64,000 nt of DNA from an uncultured Gemmatimonadota bacterium (GTDB taxonomy: Bacteria; Gemmatimonadota; Gemmatimonadetes; Gemmatimonadales; Gemmatimonadaceae), in NCBI GenBank assembly GCA_902826615.1, contig CADEFN010000003.1, positions 62,001 through 126,000 on the forward strand, written 5' to 3'. This document shows, piece after piece, positions 46,838 to 56,511 of this stretch. A program made the translations under genes and the position numbers. Position 1 is the first letter of the stretch. Each line of letters begins with the position of its first letter. Under the pieces are notes generated by a model. The model had not been told where the DNA came from. It searched no databases and saw nothing but the letters and a program-made list of their open reading frames with translations.

Positions 46838-48051
46838 CAGGAGCTGAGCAGGTGGCCCATCTTGGTGCGTTTCGTCTCGAGGTATCCGGCGTTTTCGTCG
46901 GTGGTCGGCGCGGCAATCTTCACGCGATCGGTAATTTCCAGCCCGTATCCGCCGAGCCCCACGAGCTTCATCGGATTGTTTGTCAACACACGGAGTGAGC
47001 GCACGCCCAGGTCAAGGAGGATCTGCGCACCGATGCCGTAGCTGCGCAGGTCGGCCTTGAACCCGAGCTTTTCGTTGGCTTCCACCGTGTCGTGACCGGC
47101 GTCCTGGAGTTCGTACGCCTTGAGTTTGTTGAGGAGGCCGATCCCCCGCCCTTCCTGATCGAGGTAGACCACCACGCCACGCCCTTCAGCCGCGATCATC
47201 TCCATCGCGGTATGCAGCTGCCAGCCGCAATCACATCGTCGGGAGTGGAACACGTCGCCCGTGAGACACTTCGAGTGCATGCGCGTGAGCACGCCCTCGC
47301 CGCCTTGCACATTGCCAAAGACGAGGGCGACATGTTCGCGGTCATCGACCTCATTGCGATATCCCACAATGCGCCAGCCATCGCCCCCGATATCGGAGGG
47401 CATCCGAGCCTCGGCGACCCGTTTCACGAGCCGCTCGGTCTGCAGGCGATAGGCGACCAGGTCGGCCACGGTGATGAAGGTGAGCCCGTGCTCCTGCGCA
47501 AACTGGTCCAGCGCATCCCGACGCATCATGTTGCCGTCGTCGGAGAGAATCTCGATGAGCACGCCTGCGGGCTGCAGCCCGGCGAGCCGGCAGAGATCCA
47601 CCGCGGCTTCCGTGTGCCCCACCCGCTGCAGCACCCCGCCCTGCCTGGCCTTGAGGGGATTGGTGTGCCCCGGGGTGCGGAAGTCGCGCGGCCCCTTGGT
47701 GGGATCAGCGAGCAGCCGAATGGTGGTCGCGCGATCGGACGCCGAGACACCCGTGGTCACCCCGTACGATGCCGCGGCGTCGACCGTGACCGTAAAGGCG
47801 GTTCGCATGGCCTCGGTGTTCTGGCTTCCGCCAAGCATTCCCAGCTGCAGCTGGGCCGCCCGTTCGGCGGTCACCGGCACGCAAATCATCCCCGCGGCGC
47901 GGCGGAGCATGAAATTGACCATCTCCGGCGTGATGAGTTCCGCCGCGCAAATGAGGTCGCCCTCGTTCTCGCGATCTTCATCGTCCGCCACCACAACGAA
48001 CTTGCCGTTGCGGATGTCTTCGATGGCCTGGGAAACGGTGCCGAATGGCAT
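46837..48051 (-). CDS. ribBA: Bifunctional 3,4-dihydroxy-2-butanone-4-phosphate synthase / GTP cyclohydrolase II
   Basis: 404 residues. N-terminal RibB domain: VVADDEDRENEGDLICAAE and GHTEAAVDLCRLAG. C-terminal RibA domain: zinc Cys in HSKCLTGDVFHSRRCDCG, then YLDQEGRGIGL and LTNNPMKL. Supplies both branches of riboflavin synthesis. Downstream of ribE by 9 bases. Confidence 0.97.
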   Translation of the reverse strand: MPFGTVSQAIEDIRNGKFVVVADDEDRENEGDLICAAELITPEMVNFMLRRAAGMICVPVTAERAAQLQLGMLGGSQNTEAMRTAFTVTVDAAASYGVTTGVSASDRATTIRLLADPTKGPRDFRTPGHTNPLKARQGGVLQRVGHTEAAVDLCRLAGLQPAGVLIEILSDDGNMMRRDALDQFAQEHGLTFITVADLVAYRLQTERLVKRVAEARMPSDIGGDGWRIVGYRNEVDDREHVALVFGNVQGGEGVLTRMHSKCLTGDVFHSRRCDCGWQLHTAMEMIAAEGRGVVVYLDQEGRGIGLLNKLKAYELQDAGHDTVEANEKLGFKADLRSYGIGAQILLDLGVRSLRVLTNNPMKLVGLGGYGLEITDRVKIAAPTTDENAGYLETKRTKMGHLLSS

Positions 48052-48060
48052 GCCCGAAAG

Positions 48061-48657
48061 CTAATGGGCCGGGGGACGCTGGAGCAGCCGCCGGACGAAC
48101 TTGCCCAGTATGTCCGATTCGAGGTGTACCGGGCTGCCGGACACCAGGGACCCGAGGGTGGTATGGGCCAGGGTGTGCGCAATCACGGACACCTGCAACA
48201 CACCGGGCGCGGGCTGGGCGTTCACCGTTAGGCTCACCCCGTCCACGGTGATCGAACCATGGGGCACGAGGAGTTCGTCCACCTCCGGGGGCACCGCGAT
48301 GTCCACCAGCCAGGCGTCGTCGCGCTGTTCCGCACGCACGACCTGCCCGACGGCGTCCACGTGCCCCTGCACCAGGTGCCCTCCCAGGCGATCACCGAGG
48401 GCCATGGCCCGTTCGAGATTGAGCCGCGTCCCCTCGCGCCAGGCCGCAATGGCCGTCCGTTCGAGACTGGTGACCACCGCGGCCACGGTAAAGAGCCCTG
48501 CTTCGCAGGTGCGCACCGTTAGGCAGGCACCGTTGCAGGCGATGCTCTCACCCACCACGAGGTCCTGATACCGGCACGACACGGTGAGCTCGCGCCCCGC
48601 CGGAGTGTCCCGGACGTTTGTGATCACTCCAACATCGTCAATCAGTCCGGTGAACAT
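48061..48657 (-). CDS. ribE: Riboflavin synthase alpha chain
   Basis: 198 residues with the internal repeat of two lumazine-binding domains: MFTGLIDDVG with NGACLTVRTC, and LVQGHVDAVG with DGVSLTVNA. Dismutates two lumazines to riboflavin. Both LTV motifs are written with CTA-ACG, making two CCTAACG words in the coding orientation opposite to most of the window. Start overlaps the ribD stop (TGATG). Confidence 0.96.
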   Translation of the reverse strand: MFTGLIDDVGVITNVRDTPAGRELTVSCRYQDLVVGESIACNGACLTVRTCEAGLFTVAAVVTSLERTAIAAWREGTRLNLERAMALGDRLGGHLVQGHVDAVGQVVRAEQRDDAWLVDIAVPPEVDELLVPHGSITVDGVSLTVNAQPAPGVLQVSVIAHTLAHTTLGSLVSGSPVHLESDILGKFVRRLLQRPPAH

Positions 48658-49751
48658 CAGGCACCCTCCGCCGGCATCGCATAGGTGGAGGCCACGTCGT
48701 CCCCAAGCACTTCGTGTGAAATCACCCGCAGACGGGGCGCAGACTCGGCGCGGAGCGCCGGGAAGCCGGCAAACGCGTTGAGCGCCCCTCCGCCAAAGAC
48801 CACGGGCGCTCGTACCAGAATCAGCCGGTCGACCAGCCCTTCACGCCAGAACGACGCGGCGAGCCCTGCCCCACCTTCCACCAGGATCGATGTGATGCCG
48901 CGCGCACGAAGGGCCCCGAGCAACTGGGGGAGCCCCGCCCCATGCACCACATCCACCCCGGCGTCGGTCAAGGCGCGTTCATACCCGGTGTCGATCGACT
49001 CCGTCGCGACGATGACTGGCCCCTGCTTGATCGAGTTGGCCAATGTGGAGGTCAGCGACAGCCGCCCGGTGCGAGAGAAGACCACACGGACGGTGGGCAC
49101 TCGAGGTGCGATCGTTTCCCGCACTGTGAGTTGCGGATCGTCGGCGCGCACCGTTTGCATCCCGACGGCGACCGCGTCGTGCCCCGCGCGCAACCAGTGT
49201 GCATAGCGGCGCGCAGCCGGCCCGGTGACCCGGCTCGTGGTGTGAGTGCCGTCGGCAATGGCGCTTTCGAGTGTCACAGCAAGTTTGAGCGTGACATACG
49301 GGCGCGCCGACGACCATCGGTGGATGAACGCGGCATTCAGATCGCGAGCTTCCTGTTCGCAGACGCCGATGACCACTTCGACTCCGGCGCTACGCAGCTC
49401 GTCCGCGCCACCACTCGCCTCGGGATTGGGGTCGGCGCTCGCCACCACCACACGAGCCACACCGGCCGCGAGAATGGCGCGCGTACAGGGCGGTGTCTTG
49501 CCCGTGTGCGCGCAGGGTTCGAGCGAGACGTAGAGCGTTGCGCCACGTGCCGCCGGTCCCGCCGCACGGAGCGCCACGACCTCGGCGTGATCCTCGCCAT
49601 ACCGTGCGTGGAAGCCCTCACCGACCATCTCGCCCTGCTGGACCACGACCGCGCCCACCATTGGATTCGGCGCTACCTGCCCCCACCCCTCACGCGCCAG
49701 AGCCAGTGCCCGGCGCATCCATTCCGTGTCCGGTGCGTGCGGTTCGTTCAC
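48657..49751 (-). CDS. ribD: Bifunctional riboflavin deaminase/reductase
   Basis: 364 residues. Deaminase: DHAEVVAL zinc His and PCAHTGKTPPC zinc Cys. Reductase: TLKLAVTLESAIADG and GMQTVRADDPQLTVR, LVEGGAGLAASF. First rib gene in transcription order. Only six bases follow the barrel-protein stop, so there is no room for an FMN riboswitch. Confidence 0.95.
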   Translation of the reverse strand: MNEPHAPDTEWMRRALALAREGWGQVAPNPMVGAVVVQQGEMVGEGFHARYGEDHAEVVALRAAGPAARGATLYVSLEPCAHTGKTPPCTRAILAAGVARVVVASADPNPEASGGADELRSAGVEVVIGVCEQEARDLNAAFIHRWSSARPYVTLKLAVTLESAIADGTHTTSRVTGPAARRYAHWLRAGHDAVAVGMQTVRADDPQLTVRETIAPRVPTVRVVFSRTGRLSLTSTLANSIKQGPVIVATESIDTGYERALTDAGVDVVHGAGLPQLLGALRARGITSILVEGGAGLAASFWREGLVDRLILVRAPVVFGGGALNAFAGFPALRAESAPRLRVISHEVLGDDVASTYAMPAEGA

Positions 49752-49757
49752 GCCAGC

Positions 49758-50747
49758 CTAACGCCTGATCCGTACGCCCACCGACAGATACTCCACCGCG
49801 TCATCCGCGCGCGTGGCACCGAAGGTGTTGTACGTCGTGAGCCGCCCGTGACTCGACCGCCCGTACTCCCCAACGATCGAGAGAAGGGAGAGGTTGAGCG
49901 ACACCGAGCCGAAGGCATTGTCGCGCTTGAGTGTCTGGATGGAAGTCACGGGTCCCGCCGCATACGTCACCCCGGCACGCACAACCGACACGTCGGAGCG
50001 CGCCGAGGTTTCATAAGTGTCCTGACCAACACCGGCGGCCACGCTCACGAACTTGAGGTTCTTGCCAATCACCGCCCGCCAGGCCCTGGTGCTCACCTGA
50101 AAATCGTTCACCGCAATCCGGTCGTCGCCCGGCGTGGCCAGCACATCAACCGCCGGCAGGTCGCGCTGCAGATAACTCACCGAGATACCGGGGGAGAGAT
50201 TGCTCTCCTGCACCAGCGCCACCCGCGCCCCGAAGCCGAGCTTGAACGAGCCATCCTGCAGGGTCACCTTCACCTCATCGGTGTCGAGCGAGGGGAGGTA
50301 CGCCACGTTGACCAGGCCATCGATGCCTAACGCGTATGTGCCTCCCACCGGAAACCCGCGAAAGAGCCCCACGGCTGCATCCACGGTGGGCACCGGCACC
50401 AGCTGATCCTTGACGGCATACGCGGACGCACGCGCGCCCGTGATGACCGGCGTGACGTCATCCACCCTCGGGAGCCGCGAGCGAATGGCGTTAGCGCGAA
50501 AACCGATCGAAAACCGCCCGGGCCCGCTCAGCGCGGAGTGCTCACCACTCACGGCGTTGCCGCCAGCAATGGCCGCCCCGAGCTGGGGCGCGAGATACGT
50601 GAAGAGGTCAAGCGCCTTCTGACAGGCGTCCTGCGTGGCGCGTTCTTGCGTGGTGCCCGCGCGGCACTGCGGATCGATCGTGCCACCCTGGCCCTGCGCC
50701 GTCGTCGCCCACAACGCGACCACCAGCATACCAGCCGTGCGTTTCAT
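49758..50747 (-). CDS. Predicted outer membrane beta-barrel protein, unknown
   Basis: 329 residues: signal peptide (about 1-19), a Cys pair early in the mature part (PQCRAG, DACQKA), then alternating amphipathic strands with many Tyr/Gly/Ser and short turns, ending in strand-like EYLSVGVRIRR. Not matched to a named family. Overlaps the purM stop by ATGA. The stop codon lies in CGTTAGG (49757-49763). Confidence 0.7.
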   Translation of the reverse strand: MKRTAGMLVVALWATTAQGQGGTIDPQCRAGTTQERATQDACQKALDLFTYLAPQLGAAIAGGNAVSGEHSALSGPGRFSIGFRANAIRSRLPRVDDVTPVITGARASAYAVKDQLVPVPTVDAAVGLFRGFPVGGTYALGIDGLVNVAYLPSLDTDEVKVTLQDGSFKLGFGARVALVQESNLSPGISVSYLQRDLPAVDVLATPGDDRIAVNDFQVSTRAWRAVIGKNLKFVSVAAGVGQDTYETSARSDVSVVRAGVTYAAGPVTSIQTLKRDNAFGSVSLNLSLLSIVGEYGRSSHGRLTTYNTFGATRADDAVEYLSVGVRIRR

Positions 50748-51781
50748 GACGCTGCTCCGGAAAAGCGCACGATGCCTGCGCCGGGGACCACACGCCCGAG
50801 GTGCCAGGCGCGCACCTGCGCGCTCTGGGCTGACGCGATGATCGCGTCCGCATCTTCGGGTGCCACAATGACCACGGCACCCACGCCCATGTTGAAGGCG
50901 CGGAACATCTCCATGCGGTCGACCTGCCCCGCGGCTTCGAGCTGCAGGAAGGCGTTGGGGATTGCCCATGACGTGGTGTCGACCACGGCATCGAGGGTCG
51001 GCGGCAGAGGGCGGTTGAGGTTGCCCGGCAGCCCACCACCCGTGATGTGCGCCAGCGCATGCACCCGGCCCAGCACCGGACGCAGCGCGGCAAGATACGA
51101 GCGATGCACGCGCAACAACACATCGGCAACCGACGCCCCGTTCTCACCCGGAAAGGGGTCATGCGAGCCGAGCTTCATCCGCTCCTGCACGATCCGACGG
51201 GCCAGCGAATAGCCATTGGTGTGCAGCCCGCTGCTCTCGAGCCCGATGAGCACGTCGCCATCACGCACACGCTCGGCGCCTAACGTGGCCTGCTCGTCGA
51301 CCACACCGACAATAAAGCCGGCCAGGTCGTAGTCGGGCGGGGTGTACAGCCCCGGCATCTCGGCCGTTTCGCCACCGATCAGTGCGCAGCCGTTTTCCCG
51401 GCACCCGGCGGCAACTCCCGCGACCACACCCTCCACCGCCACCGGGTCGAGTACACCAAAGGCGACGTAGTCGAGGAAAAACAGCGGCGTCGCCCCCTGC
51501 GCGAGGATGTCGTTCACACAGTGATTGACCAGACAGTGCCCCACGGTGTCGTGACGACCTGCCTCGATCGCGACCTTGATCTTGGTGCCGACGCCATCGG
51601 CACTGGCCACCAGAACGGCACCGCTGCTTCCTGGCGCGCGGAACATACCCCCAAACGCGCCAAAGCCGCCCACACAGCCCGCCGTTCGGGTCGATTCGAC
51701 CAGGCGTTGAATGCGCCCCTTGGCGTCATCGGCCGCCTCGATGTCCACGCCGGCGCTGCGATAGTCGAGCGGCGCACTCAT
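50744..51781 (-). CDS. purM: Phosphoribosylformylglycinamidine cyclo-ligase
   Basis: 345 residues. ASADGVGTKIKVA, ALIGGETAEMPG and HITGGGLPGNLNR are AIR synthetase motifs. Step five of purine synthesis. Overlaps the PfkB gene upstream and the barrel protein downstream by 4 bases each; no other pur genes are near. Confidence 0.96.
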   Translation of the reverse strand: MSAPLDYRSAGVDIEAADDAKGRIQRLVESTRTAGCVGGFGAFGGMFRAPGSSGAVLVASADGVGTKIKVAIEAGRHDTVGHCLVNHCVNDILAQGATPLFFLDYVAFGVLDPVAVEGVVAGVAAGCRENGCALIGGETAEMPGLYTPPDYDLAGFIVGVVDEQATLGAERVRDGDVLIGLESSGLHTNGYSLARRIVQERMKLGSHDPFPGENGASVADVLLRVHRSYLAALRPVLGRVHALAHITGGGLPGNLNRPLPPTLDAVVDTTSWAIPNAFLQLEAAGQVDRMEMFRAFNMGVGAVVIVAPEDADAIIASAQSAQVRAWHLGRVVPGAGIVRFSGAAS

Positions 51782-52695
51782 GCCGGCATATCCTCCTCGA
51801 ACGCCACCAGCTGCCGGAAGGCGTCGAGTCGTTTGCGAATGTCATCCGGCCCGATTTCGAGCAGTCGCTGAATCGAGAAACGCTCGACGGCGAACGACCC
51901 CATCGTGGAGCCGTACACCACCGCGCGCCGGAAGTGGGCCTCGTCCAGCTTTCCGCGCTGCGCCAGGTAGCCGATAAAACCGCCGGCGAACGAATCTCCG
52001 GCACCGGTCGGGTCAAAGACATCTTCCAGCGGATAGGCGGGCGCAAAAAACACCGTACTGGCCGTGAACATGAAGGCGCCATGTTCCCCCTTCTTGATCA
52101 CCACGTACTTCGGCCCGCGGTCCAGAATCCAGCGCGCTGCTTTCACAAGGTTGTTGTGCTCGGTCAGCTGGCGCGCCTCGCCGTCGTTGAGCAGCAGCAC
52201 ATCCACGTGTTTCATCAACTCGATGAGGTCCGAGCGTCGGCTCTCGATCCAGAAATTCATGGTGTCACACGCCACCAGCCGCGGCCTCTCCACTTGCTTG
52301 AGCACTTCCAGCTGCAGCCGGGGATCGATATTGGCCAGGAAGACAAACGGCGCTTGCCGGAAGGCCTGCGGAATTTTCGGACGGAACTGGGAGAACACCC
52401 CGAGTCGCGTTTCCAGCGTCTCGGCTGCGTTGAGGTCGTGACGGTATCGGCCGCGCCATCTGAATGACTCGCCCTCGGCACGCTCCAGCCCACTCAGGTC
52501 GACATGACGGGCCCGCAGGGGCTCGAGTTTGTCCACCGGGTAGTCGTTGCCGACCACCCCGACGAGCTGGACCGGAGTGAAATGCGACGCCGACGCAGCA
52601 AAGAAGGTCCCCGACCCGCCGATGACCTCGTCCGCCTTGCCGAACGGGGTCTCCACAGAATCGAGCGCAACCGAACCTACCACCAGGACGGACAT
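51778..52695 (-). CDS. PfkB family carbohydrate/nucleoside kinase
   Basis: 305 residues. N-terminal GGSGTFFAASASHF (substrate lid) and C-terminal DPTGAGDSFAGGFIGYLA with the anion-hole GAGD and catalytic Asp. Substrate is not evident; linkage to purM makes a ribosyl or nucleoside substrate possible, but that is only suggestive. Confidence 0.85.
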   Translation of the reverse strand: MSVLVVGSVALDSVETPFGKADEVIGGSGTFFAASASHFTPVQLVGVVGNDYPVDKLEPLRARHVDLSGLERAEGESFRWRGRYRHDLNAAETLETRLGVFSQFRPKIPQAFRQAPFVFLANIDPRLQLEVLKQVERPRLVACDTMNFWIESRRSDLIELMKHVDVLLLNDGEARQLTEHNNLVKAARWILDRGPKYVVIKKGEHGAFMFTASTVFFAPAYPLEDVFDPTGAGDSFAGGFIGYLAQRGKLDEAHFRRAVVYGSTMGSFAVERFSIQRLLEIGPDDIRKRLDAFRQLVAFEEDMPA

Positions 52696-52734
52696 GAGAA
52701 CCGGGGAAAGACGTTAGGCGGCCACTCGCCGCGA

Positions 52735-54378
52735 CTACATGCGCTCCGGCGCGGTGATCCCGAGCAGGGCGAGGCCATTCCTCAGCACCACCATCGCCGC
52801 ACGTGCCAGGGTCAGACGGGCCTCCTGCAACTCCGCGGCCTCGCCCAGCACGTGATGCTTGTGATACCAGGTGTGGACCAGACGCGCCGTGTCGAGCAGG
52901 TATTGCGTGACCAGATGGGGCGAGCGCGTGCGCGCGGCCGCCGTGACCAGGGCCGGGTATCCGAGGAGCGCCTTCACCAGCTCGCGCTCTTCGTCGGAGG
53001 CAAGCTGTGTGTAGTCGATTCCCTCGCCCGTGACGCCAGCCGGGTCGCGTTCACCTACGCGGAAAATGCCGCAGACCCGTGCGTGGGCCATCTGCACGTA
53101 GTACACGGGATTCTCCTCGCTCTGCGACCGCGCCACATCGATGTCGAACACCAGGGGCGAGTCGGGCTTGCGCATGAGCAGGAAGTACCGCACGGCGTCA
53201 CGCCCCACCTCATCGATGAGGTCGCGTACCGTGACATACGAACCCGCACGCTTGGAGATCTTCATCTCTTCGCGATTGCGCATGACCGTCACCATCTGGT
53301 GCAGCTCGTACTCGGGATACCCCTCGGGAATTCCCATGCCGAGTGCCTGCAGCCCCGCGCGCACGCGTGTCACCGTACTGTGGTGATCAGCGCCCTGCAC
53401 ATTGATCGCGCGATGGAAGCCACGTCGCCACTTGCTCACGTGATAGGCCACGTCCGGCAGGAAGTAGGTGTACGTCCCGTCGGACTTGCGCATCACCCGA
53501 TCCTTGTCGTCGCCATAGTCCGTGGTGCGCAACCACATGGCGCCATCTTTCTCGAAGGTGTGCCCGGCCGCGACCAGCAGCTTGACCGTTTCGTCGACCT
53601 TGCCCTCGGTGTACAACGACGACTCGAGATAGTACACGTCGAACTGCACACCAAAGGCCTGCAGATCGAGATCCTGCTCACGACGCAGCGCAGCCACCGC
53701 GAACTCCCGCACCTGATCGAGATTGCCGGCCATGGCATCGTCGGGATGTGCGTTGGCGTAGTCACGTGCGATGTCGCGGATGTACTCGCCGTGATACCCA
53801 CCTTCGGGAATGGGCGATGTCTCGCCGTGCAGTTCGCGCACCCGCGCCTGAACACTCAGGGCGAGGTTGGCAATCTGGACGCCGGCATCGTTGTAGTAGA
53901 ACTCGCGCGTCACCTTCCAGCCCGTGGCTTCGAGCAGTGTCGCCACGGTATCGCCGATCGCCGCCTGGCGCCCATGACCGACATGCAGCGGCCCCGTTGG
54001 ATTGGCAGAGACGAACTCGACGTTCACCCCCTCGCCCTTCCCGTCGTCAGAACGGCCATAGGTGTCTGCGGCAGCGATCACGTCGCGCAGCCGCGCGGCT
54101 TCAGCGCCGGCTGCCATGCGGAAGTTGATAAAACCCGGCGGGGCCACGTACGCCTCTCGCACACCCGCCTGCTGCACGTCGAGCCTGGCGACGACATCAT
54201 TCGCGATGTCGAGCGGCTTGCGCTTGAGCACGCGGGCAAGGTTCATCGCCACGTTGCTCGCCCAGTCACCATGGGCGGGGTCACGCGGACGCTCCAGTTG
54301 TGCCTGGAAGTCGTCAGGCGCGCCCATCGCGCGCGCCGCATCGGCCAGCGCGCGGCGGAGAATATCCTCGGCCGTCAT
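52735..54378 (-). CDS. argS: Arginyl-tRNA synthetase
   Basis: 547 residues from ATG 54378 overlapping the fmdB-like stop; the frame continues through that gene but without homology. HIGH-type motif in NPTGPLHVGHGRQAAIGD, KISKRAGSYVTVRD in the KMSK position, N-terminal Add1 domain, and DALR anticodon domain. A CGTTAGG word (52712-52718) lies just after the stop. Confidence 0.96.
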   Translation of the reverse strand: MTAEDILRRALADAARAMGAPDDFQAQLERPRDPAHGDWASNVAMNLARVLKRKPLDIANDVVARLDVQQAGVREAYVAPPGFINFRMAAGAEAARLRDVIAAADTYGRSDDGKGEGVNVEFVSANPTGPLHVGHGRQAAIGDTVATLLEATGWKVTREFYYNDAGVQIANLALSVQARVRELHGETSPIPEGGYHGEYIRDIARDYANAHPDDAMAGNLDQVREFAVAALRREQDLDLQAFGVQFDVYYLESSLYTEGKVDETVKLLVAAGHTFEKDGAMWLRTTDYGDDKDRVMRKSDGTYTYFLPDVAYHVSKWRRGFHRAINVQGADHHSTVTRVRAGLQALGMGIPEGYPEYELHQMVTVMRNREEMKISKRAGSYVTVRDLIDEVGRDAVRYFLLMRKPDSPLVFDIDVARSQSEENPVYYVQMAHARVCGIFRVGERDPAGVTGEGIDYTQLASDEERELVKALLGYPALVTAAARTRSPHLVTQYLLDTARLVHTWYHKHHVLGEAAELQEARLTLARAAMVVLRNGLALLGITAPERM

Positions 54379-54722
54379 TTCTCTGGAGTGCTCCCCGACG
54401 AGCTGCTGGTACCGGAACTCTCGCTCTTGGTCGCGGGCGCAGCCGCGGGCTTGTCGGACGCACTTGAACTCGTGCTGACCGACTTGCTCTCCGTCTTGGC
54501 CTCTGATTTGGTGGCGGCTTCTCGCTGATCCTTCTTGCCGTCTTTGCCGTAGTCCGTGATGTAAAAACCAGAGCCTTTGAAAATCAGCCCAGCTCCGCCG
54601 GAAATCATGCGCACGGCCACCCCCTCGCCATTTGGGACGGGGATGGTCTCGGGAACCTCGGAAATCTTGAAGATGCGTTCGACGATGCTCCCGTCGGGGC
54701 AGCGAAACTGATAAGTCGGCAT
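54375..54722 (-). CDS. FmdB-like protein lacking the zinc-ribbon cysteines
   Basis: 115 residues. It opens MPTYQFRCPDGS and has FKGSGFYITDYG near residue 50, both typical of the FmdB regulatory family, but of the normal CxxC...CxxC only one Cys remains. A Ser/Lys/Ala/Glu-rich low-complexity tail follows. Zinc binding is therefore unlikely in the usual way. Start ATG 54722; upstream frame lies in the intergenic gap. Confidence 0.8.
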   Translation of the reverse strand: MPTYQFRCPDGSIVERIFKISEVPETIPVPNGEGVAVRMISGGAGLIFKGSGFYITDYGKDGKKDQREAATKSEAKTESKSVSTSSSASDKPAAAPATKSESSGTSSSSGSTPEK

Positions 54723-54798
54723 GCGATGTGACGAGGTGCAAGTGTTGCGAGCGGAATAACTTAGCCGCCTCGACCCCCGTGTGGTAGCGCGAGCGCCC

Positions 54799-56403
54799 TC
54801 AGGGGGCGCGGTACTCTCCCCAGACGCCACGCAACCTGTCGCCGATTTCGCCCACCGTCGCTCGGGCTCGCACCGCCGTAATGATCAGCGGCATGAGCTG
54901 ACTCCGCTCCCCCTCCCAGCCGTCAGCAAGAGTGCCTGCCGCGGCCGCCAGTGCCGAAAGAGAGGCCTCCACGGCCGCGTTGTCCCGCGAGCTCTTGAGT
55001 GCCCGAGTCCGGGCGACCTGCTCCCGCTCCAGGGCGCTGTAGTCCGGATTGGGAATCACTGGCGGGTCCTCGCCGTCGCCGAACCGATTGACGCCGACCA
55101 CCACCGATTCTCCCGACTCCACCCTGAGCTGATGGGCGTAGGCACTCCGCGCGATTTCCTCCTGAAAGAAGCCCGCAGCGATCGCCTTGGCCGCCCCACC
55201 CAAGGCATCCACCTTTTCGATAAGGGCGATGGCGTCGCGCTCCAACGCGTCGGTGAGCGACTCCACGTAGTACGAGCCGGCCAGGGGGTCGACCGTGCCG
55301 CTGAGGCCCGACTCATACCCGACAATCTGTTGCGTGCGCAGGGCGAGCGTGGCGGCCTCCGCGGTTGGGAGCGACAGCGCTTCGTCGTAGCCATTGGTGT
55401 GCAGCGACTGCGTGCCGCCTAACGTGGCGGCCAGGGTCTGCACTGTCACACGCACCACGTTGTTTAGAGGCTGCTGGGCCGTAAGGGTCACCCCGCCAGT
55501 CTGGGTGTGGAAGCGCAATCGTGCGCTGGCATCGGATGCCCCGAATCGCTCGCGCATCAGTCGTGCATACAGACGGCGTGCAGCGCGGAACTTGGCCACT
55601 TCCTCGAACAAGTCGTTGTGCGCGGCAAAGAAAAAGGAGAGTCGCGGTGCAAACACGTCGATGGCCAGCCCCGCGTCGAGCGCACACTGCACGTAGGCAA
55701 TGGTGTTGGCAAAGGTGAAGGCGAGTTCCTGCACCGCCGTCGCCCCGGCTTCACGAATGTGGTAACCGGAAATCGAGATGGGATTCCAGCTGGGCACTTC
55801 GGTGGCGCAGAAGCCGAAGATGTCGGCGATGAGCCGGAGACTCGGCCCGGGCGGATAGATGTACGTGCCGCGAGCGATGTACTCCTTGAGCAGATCGTTC
55901 TGGATCGTCCCGCTGATCGCCGATCGCGGAATGCCCCGCTCCTCCGCGACCACGATGTACATGGCCAGCAATGTCGACGCCGTGGAATTGATCGTCATCG
56001 ACGTGGAGACCTGATCGAGCGGGAGTTCATGCAACAGCAGATGCATGTCCTCGACCGAATCGATGGCCACACCGACACGCCCGACCTCACCGAGGGCCCG
56101 CGGCGCATCGGAGTCGATGCCCATCTGGGTTGGGAGATCGAAGGCCACTGACAGCCCGGTCTGCCCCGCAGCGAGCAAGTGGCGAAAGCGTTCGTTGGTC
56201 TGCGCAGCGGTTCCGAACCCGGCGTATTGCCGCATGGTCCAGAGGCGCCCCGTGTACATCGACGGCTGCACCCCGCGGGTAAAGGGATAGGCGCCGGGCG
56301 CGCCCAGCCTCTCCTCGAGCCCCGGCGAGAGGTCCGCCGAGGTGTATACCTGCTTGAGCGGGAGTCCCGATGGGGTGTGGCGTTCCTGTGGGGGCTTGGT
56401 CAT
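54799..56403 (-). CDS. Methylmalonyl-CoA mutase, large catalytic chain without B12-binding domain
   Basis: 534 residues, TIM-barrel catalytic part. [20 protein letters not shown] contains the Tyr and [13 protein letters not shown] the Arg that mark methylmalonyl-CoA (rather than isobutyryl-CoA, Phe/Gln) mutases. [10 protein letters not shown] and [19 protein letters not shown] are conserved. The cobalamin-binding subunit must be elsewhere. Isomerises methylmalonyl-CoA and succinyl-CoA. Separated from fbp by a terminator and from fmdB-like by 76 bases. Confidence 0.88.
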   Translation of the reverse strand: MTKPPQERHTPSGLPLKQVYTSADLSPGLEERLGAPGAYPFTRGVQPSMYTGRLWTMRQYAGFGTAAQTNERFRHLLAAGQTGLSVAFDLPTQMGIDSDAPRALGEVGRVGVAIDSVEDMHLLLHELPLDQVSTSMTINSTASTLLAMYIVVAEERGIPRSAISGTIQNDLLKEYIARGTYIYPPGPSLRLIADIFGFCATEVPSWNPISISGYHIREAGATAVQELAFTFANTIAYVQCALDAGLAIDVFAPRLSFFFAAHNDLFEEVAKFRAARRLYARLMRERFGASDASARLRFHTQTGGVTLTAQQPLNNVVRVTVQTLAATLGGTQSLHTNGYDEALSLPTAEAATLALRTQQIVGYESGLSGTVDPLAGSYYVESLTDALERDAIALIEKVDALGGAAKAIAAGFFQEEIARSAYAHQLRVESGESVVVGVNRFGDGEDPPVIPNPDYSALEREQVARTRALKSSRDNAAVEASLSALAAAAGTLADGWEGERSQLMPLIITAVRARATVGEIGDRLRGVWGEYRAP

Positions 56404-56464
56404 GCACGAAAAATGGTCAGAGGCGACGGACGCGGTAGTCGCGCGGTCGTGCCGGAAAAAGCGA

Positions 56465-56496
56465 AAGGCCCGGTGGCGGAGTACGCCCCGGGCCTT
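56465..56496 (-). terminator. fbp terminator
   Basis: AAGGCCCGG pairs with CCGGGCCTT; on the minus strand it is followed by TTTCGCTTTTTCC. Confidence 0.85.
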
Positions 56497-56511
56497 CGAG
56501 TCCCTTCTCTG

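Noticed and set aside
49752-49757. FMN riboswitch upstream of ribD
   Set aside because: Only six bases separate ribD from the preceding stop codon.
52504-54528. 674-codon open frame on the plus strand
   Set aside because: Antisense to argS; no motif, and its length follows from GC-rich third positions of the minus-strand gene.
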